Shown here: positions 35,217 to 44,443 of the stretch, piece after piece | How the letters are laid out: every line of letters starts with the position of its first letter | Position numbering within the stretch: position 1 is the stretch's first letter | Assembly (NCBI RefSeq): GCF_934307085.1 | Contig: NZ_CAKRCF010000004.1 | Coordinates: 1 to 64,000, forward strand | DNA length: 64,000 nucleotides | Direction: 5' to 3' | DNA from: an uncultured Anaerobutyricum sp. | Lineage (GTDB): Bacteria > Bacillota > Clostridia > Lachnospirales > Lachnospiraceae | The notes under the pieces: generated by a model | What the model was told of the DNA's origin: nothing | Databases searched by the model: none | The model's input: only the letters and a program-made list of their open reading frames with translations | Position numbers and translations under genes: made by a program

Positions 35217-37314
35217 AATCTGAAATAGCATTTAAATTAACACTATACGTATTGTACTGTTTTCCATTCACATACATAATTACAGTTCCTGAACCGTCTC
35301 TATCTCCTTCAAATGTTACACTTAACGGAAAGTCTTCATTACTCAGACTACTTTTTGAATAAATCGTACTTTCCCAGGAATCCTGCTTTAATACAAGCTT
35401 TACACTTCCTGTATCTCCATCTTCAAAAGGCTGTTCATCAATAGTAATACTTCCCTCATAGCGGTAGCTTTCCTGCTCGCCAAGACTTAAAACTACAGAA
35501 ACTTTCGTTCCTTTATCTACAAAAGTTCCTGACTTAATTCCCTGAGAAATGACATCTCCTACGCCGACTTCTCCACTATAGTCATAGCTTACCGTACCAA
35601 GCTTTAAACCTACCTGGTTCAGTTCCTGTTCTGCAACACTTTGTGAAACACCAATCAAGGATGGTACTGTCGTTTTCCCTACTCCTTTGCTTACTGTAAT
35701 CGTTACTGCAAATCCTTTGTTTACAACCGTACCGCCCTTTGGGCTCTGTTTAATGACATAACCAGTCTTTACGGTATCGCTGGTAGCATATGCCTTCTTC
35801 ACCTTAAGTCCAAGTTTTTCCAACTCTTTTTCGGCCTTTGATTCGGTATAATTGACCAGAGCCGGTACTTCTACCTTTTCTGCAGTAGTAGCAGATTCCT
35901 TTTTACCAAGTGTAATCTTTACTGTAGAACCAATCACAACAGATTCTCCTTTTTTATACTGCTGCTTCTTTACAATAAGATTACTGTCTTTACTGCTGCT
36001 TCCATCCTCATAAACGAAATTAGCTGTCAAACCAAGTGCTTTCATTTCATCTTCTGCCGCATTTTTGGTCAGTCCGATAAGTTTTGGCATCTTAATATAT
36101 TCTTTCTTTTTCTCAGTAGTTTCTTTTGTTACCTTTTGGGTTGCTTCTGTAGTATTTTCTGTAACCTGCTGCGGTGTTTTATTAAAAGACTTAAAAAGAT
36201 GCAGCGAATTTCCTACAAAATAAAATACAATACAGGCAACAAGAATTCCAAAAATAATCGTAATAAAGAGAATCATTTTTTCAAGCTTTGGCTTTATAGA
36301 TTCATCATCTTTATAATCCTCGTTCTCTTCATCATTCTCCCGTACTCTGTTTCTGTTATTATCTCTCTTACGTCCATAATCTGTTCCTGTCAGTGACTTG
36401 CGAATTCTCTGTAAATCCTCTGTATTTCTCTGAATTGTTGGTGAATCGTCAACTAATGGATTCACATAGACATAATTGCCATCTGGCGAGAGAAATACCT
36501 TCTGTAAATCAATAATAAGCTCTGCAGCACTTTGATAGCGCTGCTCTGGCTGCTTCATTGTACACTTTAGTATAATCTTCTCAAGACTTGCCGGAATATC
36601 TGGAAAATAACATCGCGGAGGAGTAATCTCATCTCTTAAATGCATCAGTGCAATTGCAACGGTATTTTCTCCATCAAATGGTACCTTTCCAGTTGCCATC
36701 TCATAAATAGTAATTCCAAGAGAATAAATATCACTTCTCTCATCTGCATAGCCGCCTCTTGCCTGCTCCGGAGAAAGATATCTGACAGACCCCATCGCAC
36801 TTGAGGAAATGGTATCATCTCCCGTTGCCGCCCTGGCAATTCCAAAATCTGTAACTTTAATCGTTCCACTATCAGATACAAGAATATTTTGCGGCTTAAT
36901 ATCTCTATGAATAATATGATGCTCATGGGCTGCCTGTAACCCACTGGCAATCTGGATTGCGAAGTCAACTGTCTCCCTTGCACTCAAGCGTCCGTAACGA
37001 CGAATATAACGCTTCAAAGTCATCCCCTCTGCAAGTTCCATTACAATATAGTGAATCCCCTCTTCATTTCCAGCATCATAGATATTTACAATATTTGGAT
37101 GTGTCAGTCCTGCAGTTGATTGAGCTTCTACTGTAAATTTACGCACAAAGCTTTCATTATCACAGTATTCCCGACGCAGAACTTTTATTGCTACATAACG
37201 GTTTAATTTATGGCATCTGGCTTTGTAGACATCTGCCATTCCCCCGGAGCCGATATGTTCAAGTATTTCATATCTTCCAGCTAATATAGTCCCTTTTTGC
37301 AGCAACGTCCTCAC
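35215..37314 (-). CDS. prkC: PASTA-domain Ser/Thr protein kinase PrkC/StkP
   Basis: A 699-residue sensor kinase. The cytoplasmic kinase domain (14-275) has the G-loop GSGGMADVYKA (22-32), Lys44, HRDIKPQN (136-143) and DFG (156-158). An acidic/basic linker leads to a membrane segment at 347-368, then three extracellular PASTA domains (about 408-470, 482-543, 549-612) that bind peptidoglycan fragments, and a C-terminal beta domain. It phosphorylates division and growth targets and pairs with PrpC, whose gene overlaps by 4 bp. The first start codon is GTG, but GGGAGG sits 8 nt before a TTG three codons later (37305), which gives a typical N-terminus and may be the true start. Confidence 0.95.
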   Translation of the reverse strand: MRTLLQKGTILAGRYEILEHIGSGGMADVYKARCHKLNRYVAIKVLRREYCDNESFVRKFTVEAQSTAGLTHPNIVNIYDAGNEEGIHYIVMELAEGMTLKRYIRRYGRLSARETVDFAIQIASGLQAAHEHHIIHRDIKPQNILVSDSGTIKVTDFGIARAATGDDTISSSAMGSVRYLSPEQARGGYADERSDIYSLGITIYEMATGKVPFDGENTVAIALMHLRDEITPPRCYFPDIPASLEKIILKCTMKQPEQRYQSAAELIIDLQKVFLSPDGNYVYVNPLVDDSPTIQRNTEDLQRIRKSLTGTDYGRKRDNNRNRVRENDEENEDYKDDESIKPKLEKMILFITIIFGILVACIVFYFVGNSLHLFKSFNKTPQQVTENTTEATQKVTKETTEKKKEYIKMPKLIGLTKNAAEDEMKALGLTANFVYEDGSSSKDSNLIVKKQQYKKGESVVIGSTVKITLGKKESATTAEKVEVPALVNYTESKAEKELEKLGLKVKKAYATSDTVKTGYVIKQSPKGGTVVNKGFAVTITVSKGVGKTTVPSLIGVSQSVAEQELNQVGLKLGTVSYDYSGEVGVGDVISQGIKSGTFVDKGTKVSVVLSLGEQESYRYEGSITIDEQPFEDGDTGSVKLVLKQDSWESTIYSKSSLSNEDFPLSVTFEGDRDGSGTVIMYVNGKQYNTYSVNLNAISD

Positions 37315-38042
37315 CTCCCACTTCTATTCCGGGCAATGACAACAGCAATATTATCAAGACCACCGTAAAACAGTGCTTCTTCTATACACTTTTCTGCCAT
37401 TTCTTCTTCTGTACCATCCCCGGATAAAATTTCTTCGAGTTTTTCATCATCTACCATGTTTGTCAGTCCATCGGAACACAACAGCAAACTGCTCTCCTCC
37501 TTCATATCCACAATAAAGAAGTCCGGCTGCACATCATCTGCTACTCCGACTGCTTTTGTAATAATATTCTTTTGTGGGTGATTTCGGCTTTCTGCACGAT
37601 CAATTTCTCCTGCTCTAACCAGTTCCTCTACAAGAGAATGATCCATCGTCACCTGATGAATGTTTTCATCAAAATAATACAGTCGACTATCTCCCACATT
37701 CATGATATAAGCTGTTCTATCAACTACGGTTGCCGCAACAAAAGTTGTTCCCATTCCTGCATACTGTTCTTCCTTGCAGGACAAGGAATAAACTTCTTCG
37801 TTCACTTCATTTAAAAGTCGTTCCATAACAAGAAATGGAAGTTCCTTTGTTTCCTTTTTTGCCAGCTCCACAAAACGCTTTACTGCATAGGATGATGCTT
37901 TATCTCCTGCTTTATGTCCACCCATTCCGTCTGCTACAATGTAGAGGTTCGGAAAGCATCCTACCGGCTCATCAGAAAAAAATAAATAGTCCTGATTTAC
38001 TTTTCGCTTTCTTCCGATGTCCGTCATGCCGAAAGATTTCAT
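37311..38042 (-). CDS. prpC: PP2C-type protein phosphatase PrpC/Stp
   Basis: A 243-residue Mn/Mg-dependent phosphatase that reverses PrkC phosphorylation. Metal-site motifs are ADGMGGHKAGDKAS, MGTTFVAA, NVGDSRLY, LLLCSDGLTNMVDD and GGLDNIAVVIA. It overlaps rlmN and prkC by 4 bp on each side, so kinase and phosphatase are made from one coupled message. Confidence 0.95.
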   Translation of the reverse strand: MKSFGMTDIGRKRKVNQDYLFFSDEPVGCFPNLYIVADGMGGHKAGDKASSYAVKRFVELAKKETKELPFLVMERLLNEVNEEVYSLSCKEEQYAGMGTTFVAATVVDRTAYIMNVGDSRLYYFDENIHQVTMDHSLVEELVRAGEIDRAESRNHPQKNIITKAVGVADDVQPDFFIVDMKEESSLLLCSDGLTNMVDDEKLEEILSGDGTEEEMAEKCIEEALFYGGLDNIAVVIARNRSGR

Positions 38043-39088
38043 TCGTCCCCACTCCTTTCTTTATAGCTCTTTCTTAACTGTCCACATGCTGCCTGAATGT
38101 CCCTTCCCATCTCACGGCGTACAGTTACCTGAATATGCTGTCTTTCCAATATATGTTTAAATGATGCTACATTATTCTGCGTAGACTGCTCAAAATCTCT
38201 CTCCTTAATCGGATTGACCGGAATCAGATTAATATGGCAGTTCATGCCTTTCACACGAGAAATAAGCTCCTGTGCATGCTCTTTTTTGTCGTTAACTCCT
38301 TTTACAAGACTATACTCAAAGGTGATTCGCCTTCCAGTTGTCCTTGTATAGTATCTTGCAGCTTCCATCAATTCATCCATCGAATACTTGTTAGCAATTG
38401 GCATAAGCTCCTTTCGCATCGCATCATTCGGCGAATGTAATGAAATCGCTAATGTTATTTGAGGATTTCTGTCCGCAAACTCGTAAATCTTTGGCACAAT
38501 ACCGCAGGTTGATACTGTAATATTTCTGTGGCTGATATTTAAACCATCCGGTGAACAAAGAAGTTCAATCATCCGGCACAAAGATTCAAAATTATCAAAA
38601 GGTTCGCCGGTTCCCATAACAACCAGATGGGATACTCTTCCACCTGTTGCTTTCTGAATCGCATAAATCTGATCAATCATTTCCGAAGGATAAAGATTTC
38701 TTGAAAGCCCTAACAGTGTTGATGCACAAAAGCGACAGCCCATTCGACAGCCCGCCTGCGAAGAAATGCAGACTGAGTTTCCATGTTTGTACTTCATAAG
38801 TACACTCTCTACCATATTACCATCATGAAGAGAAAATAAAAACTTCTGTGTACCGTCTATCTTAGACTCATAATGCTCTACTTCTTCCACTCCATAAAAT
38901 GGATGTTCTTTTAAAAGCTTTTCAATGCATTTGGCCGGAACATTCTTCATCTCTTCCGGGCTTCTTACAAGCTTTTGATGAAGCCAGCCATAAATCTGCT
39001 TTGCCCGAAACTTCTTCTCGCCAAGTTCCACGATACAATCTGTCAGTTCCTCTAATGTCATGGACTTTAAATCCATACTAGAATCCAT
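38039..39088 (-). CDS. rlmN: 23S rRNA/tRNA m2A methyltransferase RlmN
   Basis: A 349-residue radical SAM enzyme that methylates C2 of A2503 in 23S rRNA and A37 in some tRNAs. The cluster motif is CRMGCRFCAST, followed by GEPFDNFESL, and the mechanistic cysteine lies near the C-terminus in QAACGQL. The frame runs further upstream to 39250, inside rsmB, but the ATG at 39088 has GGAGG 9 nt upstream and gives the usual family length. It starts directly after rsmB. Confidence 0.95.
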   Translation of the reverse strand: MDSSMDLKSMTLEELTDCIVELGEKKFRAKQIYGWLHQKLVRSPEEMKNVPAKCIEKLLKEHPFYGVEEVEHYESKIDGTQKFLFSLHDGNMVESVLMKYKHGNSVCISSQAGCRMGCRFCASTLLGLSRNLYPSEMIDQIYAIQKATGGRVSHLVVMGTGEPFDNFESLCRMIELLCSPDGLNISHRNITVSTCGIVPKIYEFADRNPQITLAISLHSPNDAMRKELMPIANKYSMDELMEAARYYTRTTGRRITFEYSLVKGVNDKKEHAQELISRVKGMNCHINLIPVNPIKERDFEQSTQNNVASFKHILERQHIQVTVRREMGRDIQAACGQLRKSYKERSGDE

Positions 39089-39089
39089 A

Positions 39090-40445
39090 CTACTTCGCCT
39101 CCGGTCTTTTAAATTTAGAAATAAAGAAGCCGTCGCAGGTATCTTCTCCCGGTATGAGCTGTAAATATCCCTGACTTCCTGTACGGTTTTTAAGATTCTG
39201 TGGCAGATGTTCTTCGATAGATACCAGACGCAGTGGTGTGTTTTCTTCAATCCATTTTACATTTTCCACATTCTCGCCCTGATTAAGTGTACATGTGGAA
39301 AAAATCATCTGTCCGCCCGGTTTTACATACTTCCATACAACGGAAAGTATCTGTCTTTGCAAAGCGGCAAGCTCACCAAGCTGTTTCTCTGTCATCTGGT
39401 ACTTAATATCATTCTTTCTGCCCATAATGCCAAGCCCGCTGCAAGGCAGGTCAGCAAGCAGCACATCTACACTTTCTAACAGATTCTCATCTTCCTCTAA
39501 CGCGTTCCATTGCTGCACTTCTACATTATCATAGTGCATCCGTTCTTTATTCTCCTCAATGAGTTCTGTCTTATATTCTGTCAAATCTCTTGAAAGAACC
39601 TTTCCTGTCCCCTTTAGTCTGTCCGCCGCATGGAATGTCTTTCCACCTGGTGCCGCACAAACATCAAGGATAAAATCTTCCTCATCTATATCTGCGATTG
39701 CTACCGCAAGCTGGGAACTTTCATCCTGTACTGCAAACTTTCCCTGGCGGAAAGCGGCAAGCCTTCCAAGATAATTGAGATTAGAAATAGTAAATGCATA
39801 TGGGAGATAGTTCCCTTTTTCTACTTTTACACCTGCTTCTTCTAATTCTTTTTTCAGTTCTTCCGGTGTTGTCTTACGCAGATTAGTGCGGATGGTAAGC
39901 GGTCTTGCCTCTAAGAATGAAGCAAAAATCTTCTCTGCACTTTCCTTACCATATTGCTCTATAATAAGTTTACTCAGCCATTCTGGTACAGAATACGTAA
40001 TACTCACATATTTTACGTAGTCTTTTTTATCTGGAACCGGTAGACTTTCCTTTTCTCTTACAAGCGTGCGGAGCACTCCATTTACAAAGCCGCTCAATCT
40101 GCCAAACCCTCTTTTCTTTGCAAGTGATACCGCCTCCGAACAGGCCGCTGCATCTCTTACATCCATAAAAAGAATCTGATAGGCTCCCATTCGCAGAAGA
40201 GAACGGATGAGCGGCTTACATTTCTTCATCGGTGTTTTTGAATAGTGGTCTAAAATATAATCGAGATAAATCTTTCTCTCGGTCACTCCCTCACAAAGTC
40301 TGGTATAAAAAGCTCTGTCTGACTTTTTCTCAAACTGATTCCGCATCAGGGTCTCCCCGATTGCGACGTGGGAAAGCTTTTTATTTCTTTCAATATCAAT
40401 CAGCGTATCAAGAGCTTCCGCCCTCATATCTGTCCGCTTCTCCAT
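39090..40445 (-). CDS. rsmB: 16S rRNA m5C967 methyltransferase RsmB
   Basis: A 451-residue enzyme with an N-terminal NusB-like RNA-binding domain (about 1-140: RAEALDTLIDIERNKKLSH, YQILFMDVRDAAACSEAV, GFVNGVLRTL) and a Rossmann methyltransferase domain with VCAAPGGKTFHAA, LADLPCSGLGIMGRK (catalytic Cys) and STCTLNQGENVENV. The frame extends to 40490; the ATG at 40445 has AAAGGA 7 nt upstream and is preferred. Confidence 0.94.
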   Translation of the reverse strand: MEKRTDMRAEALDTLIDIERNKKLSHVAIGETLMRNQFEKKSDRAFYTRLCEGVTERKIYLDYILDHYSKTPMKKCKPLIRSLLRMGAYQILFMDVRDAAACSEAVSLAKKRGFGRLSGFVNGVLRTLVREKESLPVPDKKDYVKYVSITYSVPEWLSKLIIEQYGKESAEKIFASFLEARPLTIRTNLRKTTPEELKKELEEAGVKVEKGNYLPYAFTISNLNYLGRLAAFRQGKFAVQDESSQLAVAIADIDEEDFILDVCAAPGGKTFHAADRLKGTGKVLSRDLTEYKTELIEENKERMHYDNVEVQQWNALEEDENLLESVDVLLADLPCSGLGIMGRKNDIKYQMTEKQLGELAALQRQILSVVWKYVKPGGQMIFSTCTLNQGENVENVKWIEENTPLRLVSIEEHLPQNLKNRTGSQGYLQLIPGEDTCDGFFISKFKRPEAK

Positions 40446-40554
40446 CTGCATTTCCTTTCTTTGCTTCTGTTTTATTCTGCTACAACTCATGCAATAAATT
40501 CAACTTAATAGATATATTATAACTCAATATTACAAAATAATTTTTAATATTATA

Positions 40555-41490
40555 TTAAGCATTTTCTCCAAGAAGAGTCCCTTCCTCTACCTTATGTCCA
40601 AGAAGAAATGCTTTAACAGGCATTCTCTTTTTACCCTGAATCTGTACTTCATTGATTTTAAGAAGTCCTTCTCCTGTCTGTACATAAATAGCATCGGAAG
40701 TCACTTTTGCAACAGTTCCCGGCTGTGCACTTCCATTTTCCTTCTCCACATCAGCATCCCAGATTTTCAAAGTTTTATCGTGGAAAGCGGTATAGGCACT
40801 TGGCCAGGAGTTAAGCCCGCGGATCAGACGCTCAATTGAAGCGGCATCTTTATTCCAGTCAATCTTACCTAAATCTTTTGTAAGCATCTTTGCATAGCAG
40901 CTCTCCTCATCATTTTGCCGAGTGCGTACTGCGGTTCCTGCTTCTAACTTTTCAAGCACTTCTAATAATAACGGGCCGCCTGCCGCTGCTAACTTATCAT
41001 GAAGTGACTCTCCTGTTTCTTTTGCATCAATTGGTACAACAACTTTATCAATCATATCTCCGGTATCAAGCCCTTTTTCCATGTACATGATTGTTACACC
41101 CGTTTCTTTTTCCCCATCAATGATGGACCACTGGATCGGGGCAGCACCACGGTACTTTGGAAGTAAAGAAGCGTGTACGTTAATGCATCCATACTTTGGC
41201 ATATTTAAAATGCTTTCTGGAAGAATCTGTCCAAAAGCAGCTACAACGATAACCTCTGGATCGAGTCCTCGAAGTGTCTCGATAAATTCTTCCTCTCTTA
41301 CTTTTATCGGCTGATAAACAGGAATATCATGTTCTAAAGCCTTCTCTTTTACCGGAGTAAATGCCATTGCCTTGCCTCGGCCCTTTCTTTTATCCGGCTG
41401 TGTTACTACACCGACAACTTCATGATTCTCTATGAGACATTCTAACGTAGGAACCGCAAAATCCGGTGTTCCCATAAATACTACTCGCAT
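40555..41490 (-). CDS. fmt: methionyl-tRNA formyltransferase
   Basis: A 311-residue enzyme that formylates initiator Met-tRNA with 10-formyl-THF. It begins MRVVFMGTPDFAVPTLECL; the catalytic loop is INVHASLLPKYRGAAPIQW (Asn-His-Asp type) with EKGLDTGDM, and a C-terminal OB fold (about 205-311) binds tRNA. It overlaps def by 10 bp, coupling formylation with deformylation. Confidence 0.97.
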   Translation of the reverse strand: MRVVFMGTPDFAVPTLECLIENHEVVGVVTQPDKRKGRGKAMAFTPVKEKALEHDIPVYQPIKVREEEFIETLRGLDPEVIVVAAFGQILPESILNMPKYGCINVHASLLPKYRGAAPIQWSIIDGEKETGVTIMYMEKGLDTGDMIDKVVVPIDAKETGESLHDKLAAAGGPLLLEVLEKLEAGTAVRTRQNDEESCYAKMLTKDLGKIDWNKDAASIERLIRGLNSWPSAYTAFHDKTLKIWDADVEKENGSAQPGTVAKVTSDAIYVQTGEGLLKINEVQIQGKKRMPVKAFLLGHKVEEGTLLGENA

Positions 41491-41957
41491 TCTTCTTCCT
41501 CCACATCATGGTATGGCTCGTTTGCTCTCTCACCGTAAAGCACACCGTCAAGATGGTCTATTTCATGCTGTAATGCTCTTGCACGAAGTCCCTCTCCCTC
41601 GATAATTACTGGTTTTAATTCCATATCAAGAGATTTTACTCTTACATAATCAGCTCTTGTCACGCTGGCACATTTGCCCGGAATACTTAAACAACCTTCC
41701 TCATCTGTCTGCTCACCAGCTGTTTCAATGATTTCTGGATTGATAAGGATGATAGGATCTCCGTCCATAACATCGATAACACAGATTCTTCTTAAAATTC
41801 CCACCTGTGGTGCTGCAAGACCTACTCCTCTTGCCTCATACATCGTATCAAACATATCCTCAATCAATGTCTCAATGGATGGTGTAATTTTTTGTACTGG
41901 TTTACATACTTTATTTAAACATGGGTCGCCAATAAAACGAATTTTACGAATTGCCAT
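41481..41957 (-). CDS. def: peptide deformylase
   Basis: A 158-residue metalloenzyme that removes the N-formyl group from new proteins. The three active-site motifs are all present: GVGLAAPQVG, EGCLSIPG and QHEIDHLDG (HExxH type, metal ligands Cys and two His). AGGAGG lies before the ATG. The adjoining fmt gene overlaps. Confidence 0.97.
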   Translation of the reverse strand: MAIRKIRFIGDPCLNKVCKPVQKITPSIETLIEDMFDTMYEARGVGLAAPQVGILRRICVIDVMDGDPIILINPEIIETAGEQTDEEGCLSIPGKCASVTRADYVRVKSLDMELKPVIIEGEGLRARALQHEIDHLDGVLYGERANEPYHDVEEEECE

Positions 41958-42063
41958 TTCTTTTCCTCCTGGTATTCCTTTATCTTTTTTATTCTATCTT
42001 TTTATAATGGTGTGAATTATCATCGTGTGAATACAATTGTGAAAACACAATTATAAAAGTCTG

Positions 42064-42102
42064 GAGTGTGTAGATTACAGGAATGATTTTCTAAACACAC
42101 TC
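42064..42102. repeat. degenerate AGAGYGTGTTTGAAA-type hairpin
   Basis: 8-bp arms GAGTGTGT (42064-42071) and ACACACTC (42095-42102), between priA and def. It shares the arm sequence but not the full GTTTGAAA core of the dispersed repeat. Confidence 0.45.
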
Positions 42103-42184
42103 TAATATGCTGTCTCATATGCTATATCATTATAAAAAGCTGTATTTTTAATTATAACATTGTAAACGTCTGCCGTAAAGTCAC

Positions 42185-44428
42185 TTAGTAATGAGACAAT
42201 GGGTCAAAATCAAACTGAATCATTATCCCTGCAAACATCGGGTGCTTCTCCAATACGGGTTCTAATCTGCCTTTTAAATCCAGCAATGTCTCTTTATCTT
42301 TATGTTTTAAGTAAAGCACCTGCCTGTATACATCTTTTAACTTGGAAAGACTTGCCTGTCCCGGGGCTAAAATCTGTACTGGTACTTCCTGTCCCACCTG
42401 GCTTTGCTCAATCATTTTTTCAATGCGAAGTCTCGCAATAACAGACTGTGATTCATTCCCTGACTGTATCAGAATCACAAGCATATGGGCACATGGCGGA
42501 TATCCCATCAACTGACGGTAAGTATATTCTTCCTTAAAAAAGTTCTCATATGAATGCTCTGCCGCCGTCTTAATCGCATAATGTTCCGGTGAGTAAGTCT
42601 GAATAATAACATCGCCAGCCTTTTCTCCGCGTCCTGCCCTTCCTGCTGCCTGACAAAGAAGCTGGAATGTTTTTTCTCCACTTCGAAAATCCTGTTCATG
42701 AAGAGATAAATCTGCCGCAAGAATTCCTACCAGCGTTACATTTGCATAATCATGGCCCTTTACGATCATCTGTGTCCCTAAAAGAATATCTGCCTCTCCC
42801 TTAGAAAATGCGGCAAGCATTTCCTCATGCGCATGCTTTCTTCTTGTTGTGTCCATATCCATACGAAGTACCCTGGCTGCCGGAAACTCAGTATGAATTG
42901 CTGCCTCCACCTTCTCTGTTCCAAGACCAAAAGCTGCCACATGGGGACTTTTACAAATTGGACACTGCTTAATAAATGTCTCTTCATAGCCACAGTAATG
43001 GCAACGCAGCTTTCCATTTCGATGATAAGTGAGCGTCACGTCACAATGCGGACACTTGATAACCTGGCCACAGGCACGGCAGGAAACAAATCCTGCAAAG
43101 CCGCGCCGGTTTAAAAATAACATAATCTGTTCTTTTTTTACCAGACGTTCCTCTATTTTTTTGTGAAGTTCTTCACTGAAAATCGAGCGGTTTCCCTTTT
43201 TAAACTCTTCCCTCAGATCAATAATCCGTGTCGTCGGAAGTGTAGCATTTCCTGCCCGTTTTTTCAGTGTCCACAATTTATATTCTCCATTTAAAGCTCT
43301 TGCATACGCTTCCACTGACGGGGTTGCGGAACCTAAAACAACACTTGCCCCACAAAGGCTGGCACGATAAACGGCAGTTTCTCTTGCATGATATTTCGGG
43401 GAAGTATCACTCTTATACGCTCCATCATGCTCCTCATCAATGATAATCAGTCCAAGCCGCTCTGTCGGAGCAAACAGTGCGGAGCGTGCCCCGATAATTA
43501 CATCGGCTTCTCCTGCACGAATTCTCTCACAGGCATCAGACTTTTCTCCTTTTGACATTCTCGAATTAATGACAGCAATTCTCTCGCCAAAGCGCTCATA
43601 AAAACGACGTACCGTCTGATAAGTAAGAGAAATTTCCGGAATCAGCACGATAACCTGCTTATTTTTTGCAAGTACCTGTTCAATTAATGCAAGATACACT
43701 TCTGTCTTTCCACTTCCAGTCACACCGTAAAGAAGACAGGTTCCTCGCTTTCCATTGTTATAGTCTTCCCTAAAGTTGTCTACGACCGCCTGCTGTTCTT
43801 CATTGAGCGACCAACCTGAACTTCTCTTTGTAAGCTCTGGAAACGGATTCCTGTACTTAATTCTTGACTCTAACTTTACAATGCTCTGCTCCGCGAGTCT
43901 TCGTATTTCTTTTAGTGGAAAATTGCAGCCTTTTACTGCTTCTTCCTTTGTGATTCTCCCCTTTTCGATTAACAGAGAAAAGAATCTTGTCCTTGCCACA
44001 TAATGCTTCTTCTCCCATTCCTCAAGAAGTTTCTGTGCTGTTTCCATATCCGCAGAAAGTGTAATAAATACTTCTTCCTTTGGCTTCATCTTTGTTTTAA
44101 CTGGCAGGACGGTGCGAAGAGCCTGTATCATCGTGGAACCATATTGTTCCTTTAAAAAAGAAGCAACCTGAATTAGCTCAGACTCCACAGAAATTCCTTC
44201 TGTATTTACACGAAGGATTTCTTTTATCTTACTCTTGTCATAGTTTGCCTCTGTACCGACTGCAACAACATACCCTTCTCTCTCTCTGTTCCCGTTTCCA
44301 AACGGTACAAAGACACGACTGCCCGGACGTACATCTTTCCATAAGGAAAGAGGCACCCTGTACTGGAATACCTTATCGAGTGCCTCATGGGAAATATCTA
44401 TTATTATATCCGCATATCTGTCTCCCAT
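42185..44428 (-). CDS. priA: primosomal replication restart helicase PriA
   Basis: A 747-residue DEAH-type 3'-5' helicase that reloads the replisome at stalled forks. There is an N-terminal 3'-end-binding domain (about 1-105), then Walker A YGVTGSGKTEV, DEEHD, and GSATPSVEAYA. A zinc-binding insert carries paired CxxC motifs (CRACGQVIKCPHC, CHYCGYEE, CPICKS), and motif VI is QAAGRAGRGEKAG. It follows murE by 15 bp. Confidence 0.96.
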   Translation of the reverse strand: MGDRYADIIIDISHEALDKVFQYRVPLSLWKDVRPGSRVFVPFGNGNREREGYVVAVGTEANYDKSKIKEILRVNTEGISVESELIQVASFLKEQYGSTMIQALRTVLPVKTKMKPKEEVFITLSADMETAQKLLEEWEKKHYVARTRFFSLLIEKGRITKEEAVKGCNFPLKEIRRLAEQSIVKLESRIKYRNPFPELTKRSSGWSLNEEQQAVVDNFREDYNNGKRGTCLLYGVTGSGKTEVYLALIEQVLAKNKQVIVLIPEISLTYQTVRRFYERFGERIAVINSRMSKGEKSDACERIRAGEADVIIGARSALFAPTERLGLIIIDEEHDGAYKSDTSPKYHARETAVYRASLCGASVVLGSATPSVEAYARALNGEYKLWTLKKRAGNATLPTTRIIDLREEFKKGNRSIFSEELHKKIEERLVKKEQIMLFLNRRGFAGFVSCRACGQVIKCPHCDVTLTYHRNGKLRCHYCGYEETFIKQCPICKSPHVAAFGLGTEKVEAAIHTEFPAARVLRMDMDTTRRKHAHEEMLAAFSKGEADILLGTQMIVKGHDYANVTLVGILAADLSLHEQDFRSGEKTFQLLCQAAGRAGRGEKAGDVIIQTYSPEHYAIKTAAEHSYENFFKEEYTYRQLMGYPPCAHMLVILIQSGNESQSVIARLRIEKMIEQSQVGQEVPVQILAPGQASLSKLKDVYRQVLYLKHKDKETLLDLKGRLEPVLEKHPMFAGIMIQFDFDPLSHY

Positions 44429-44443
44429 AATGTTTCCTTTGCT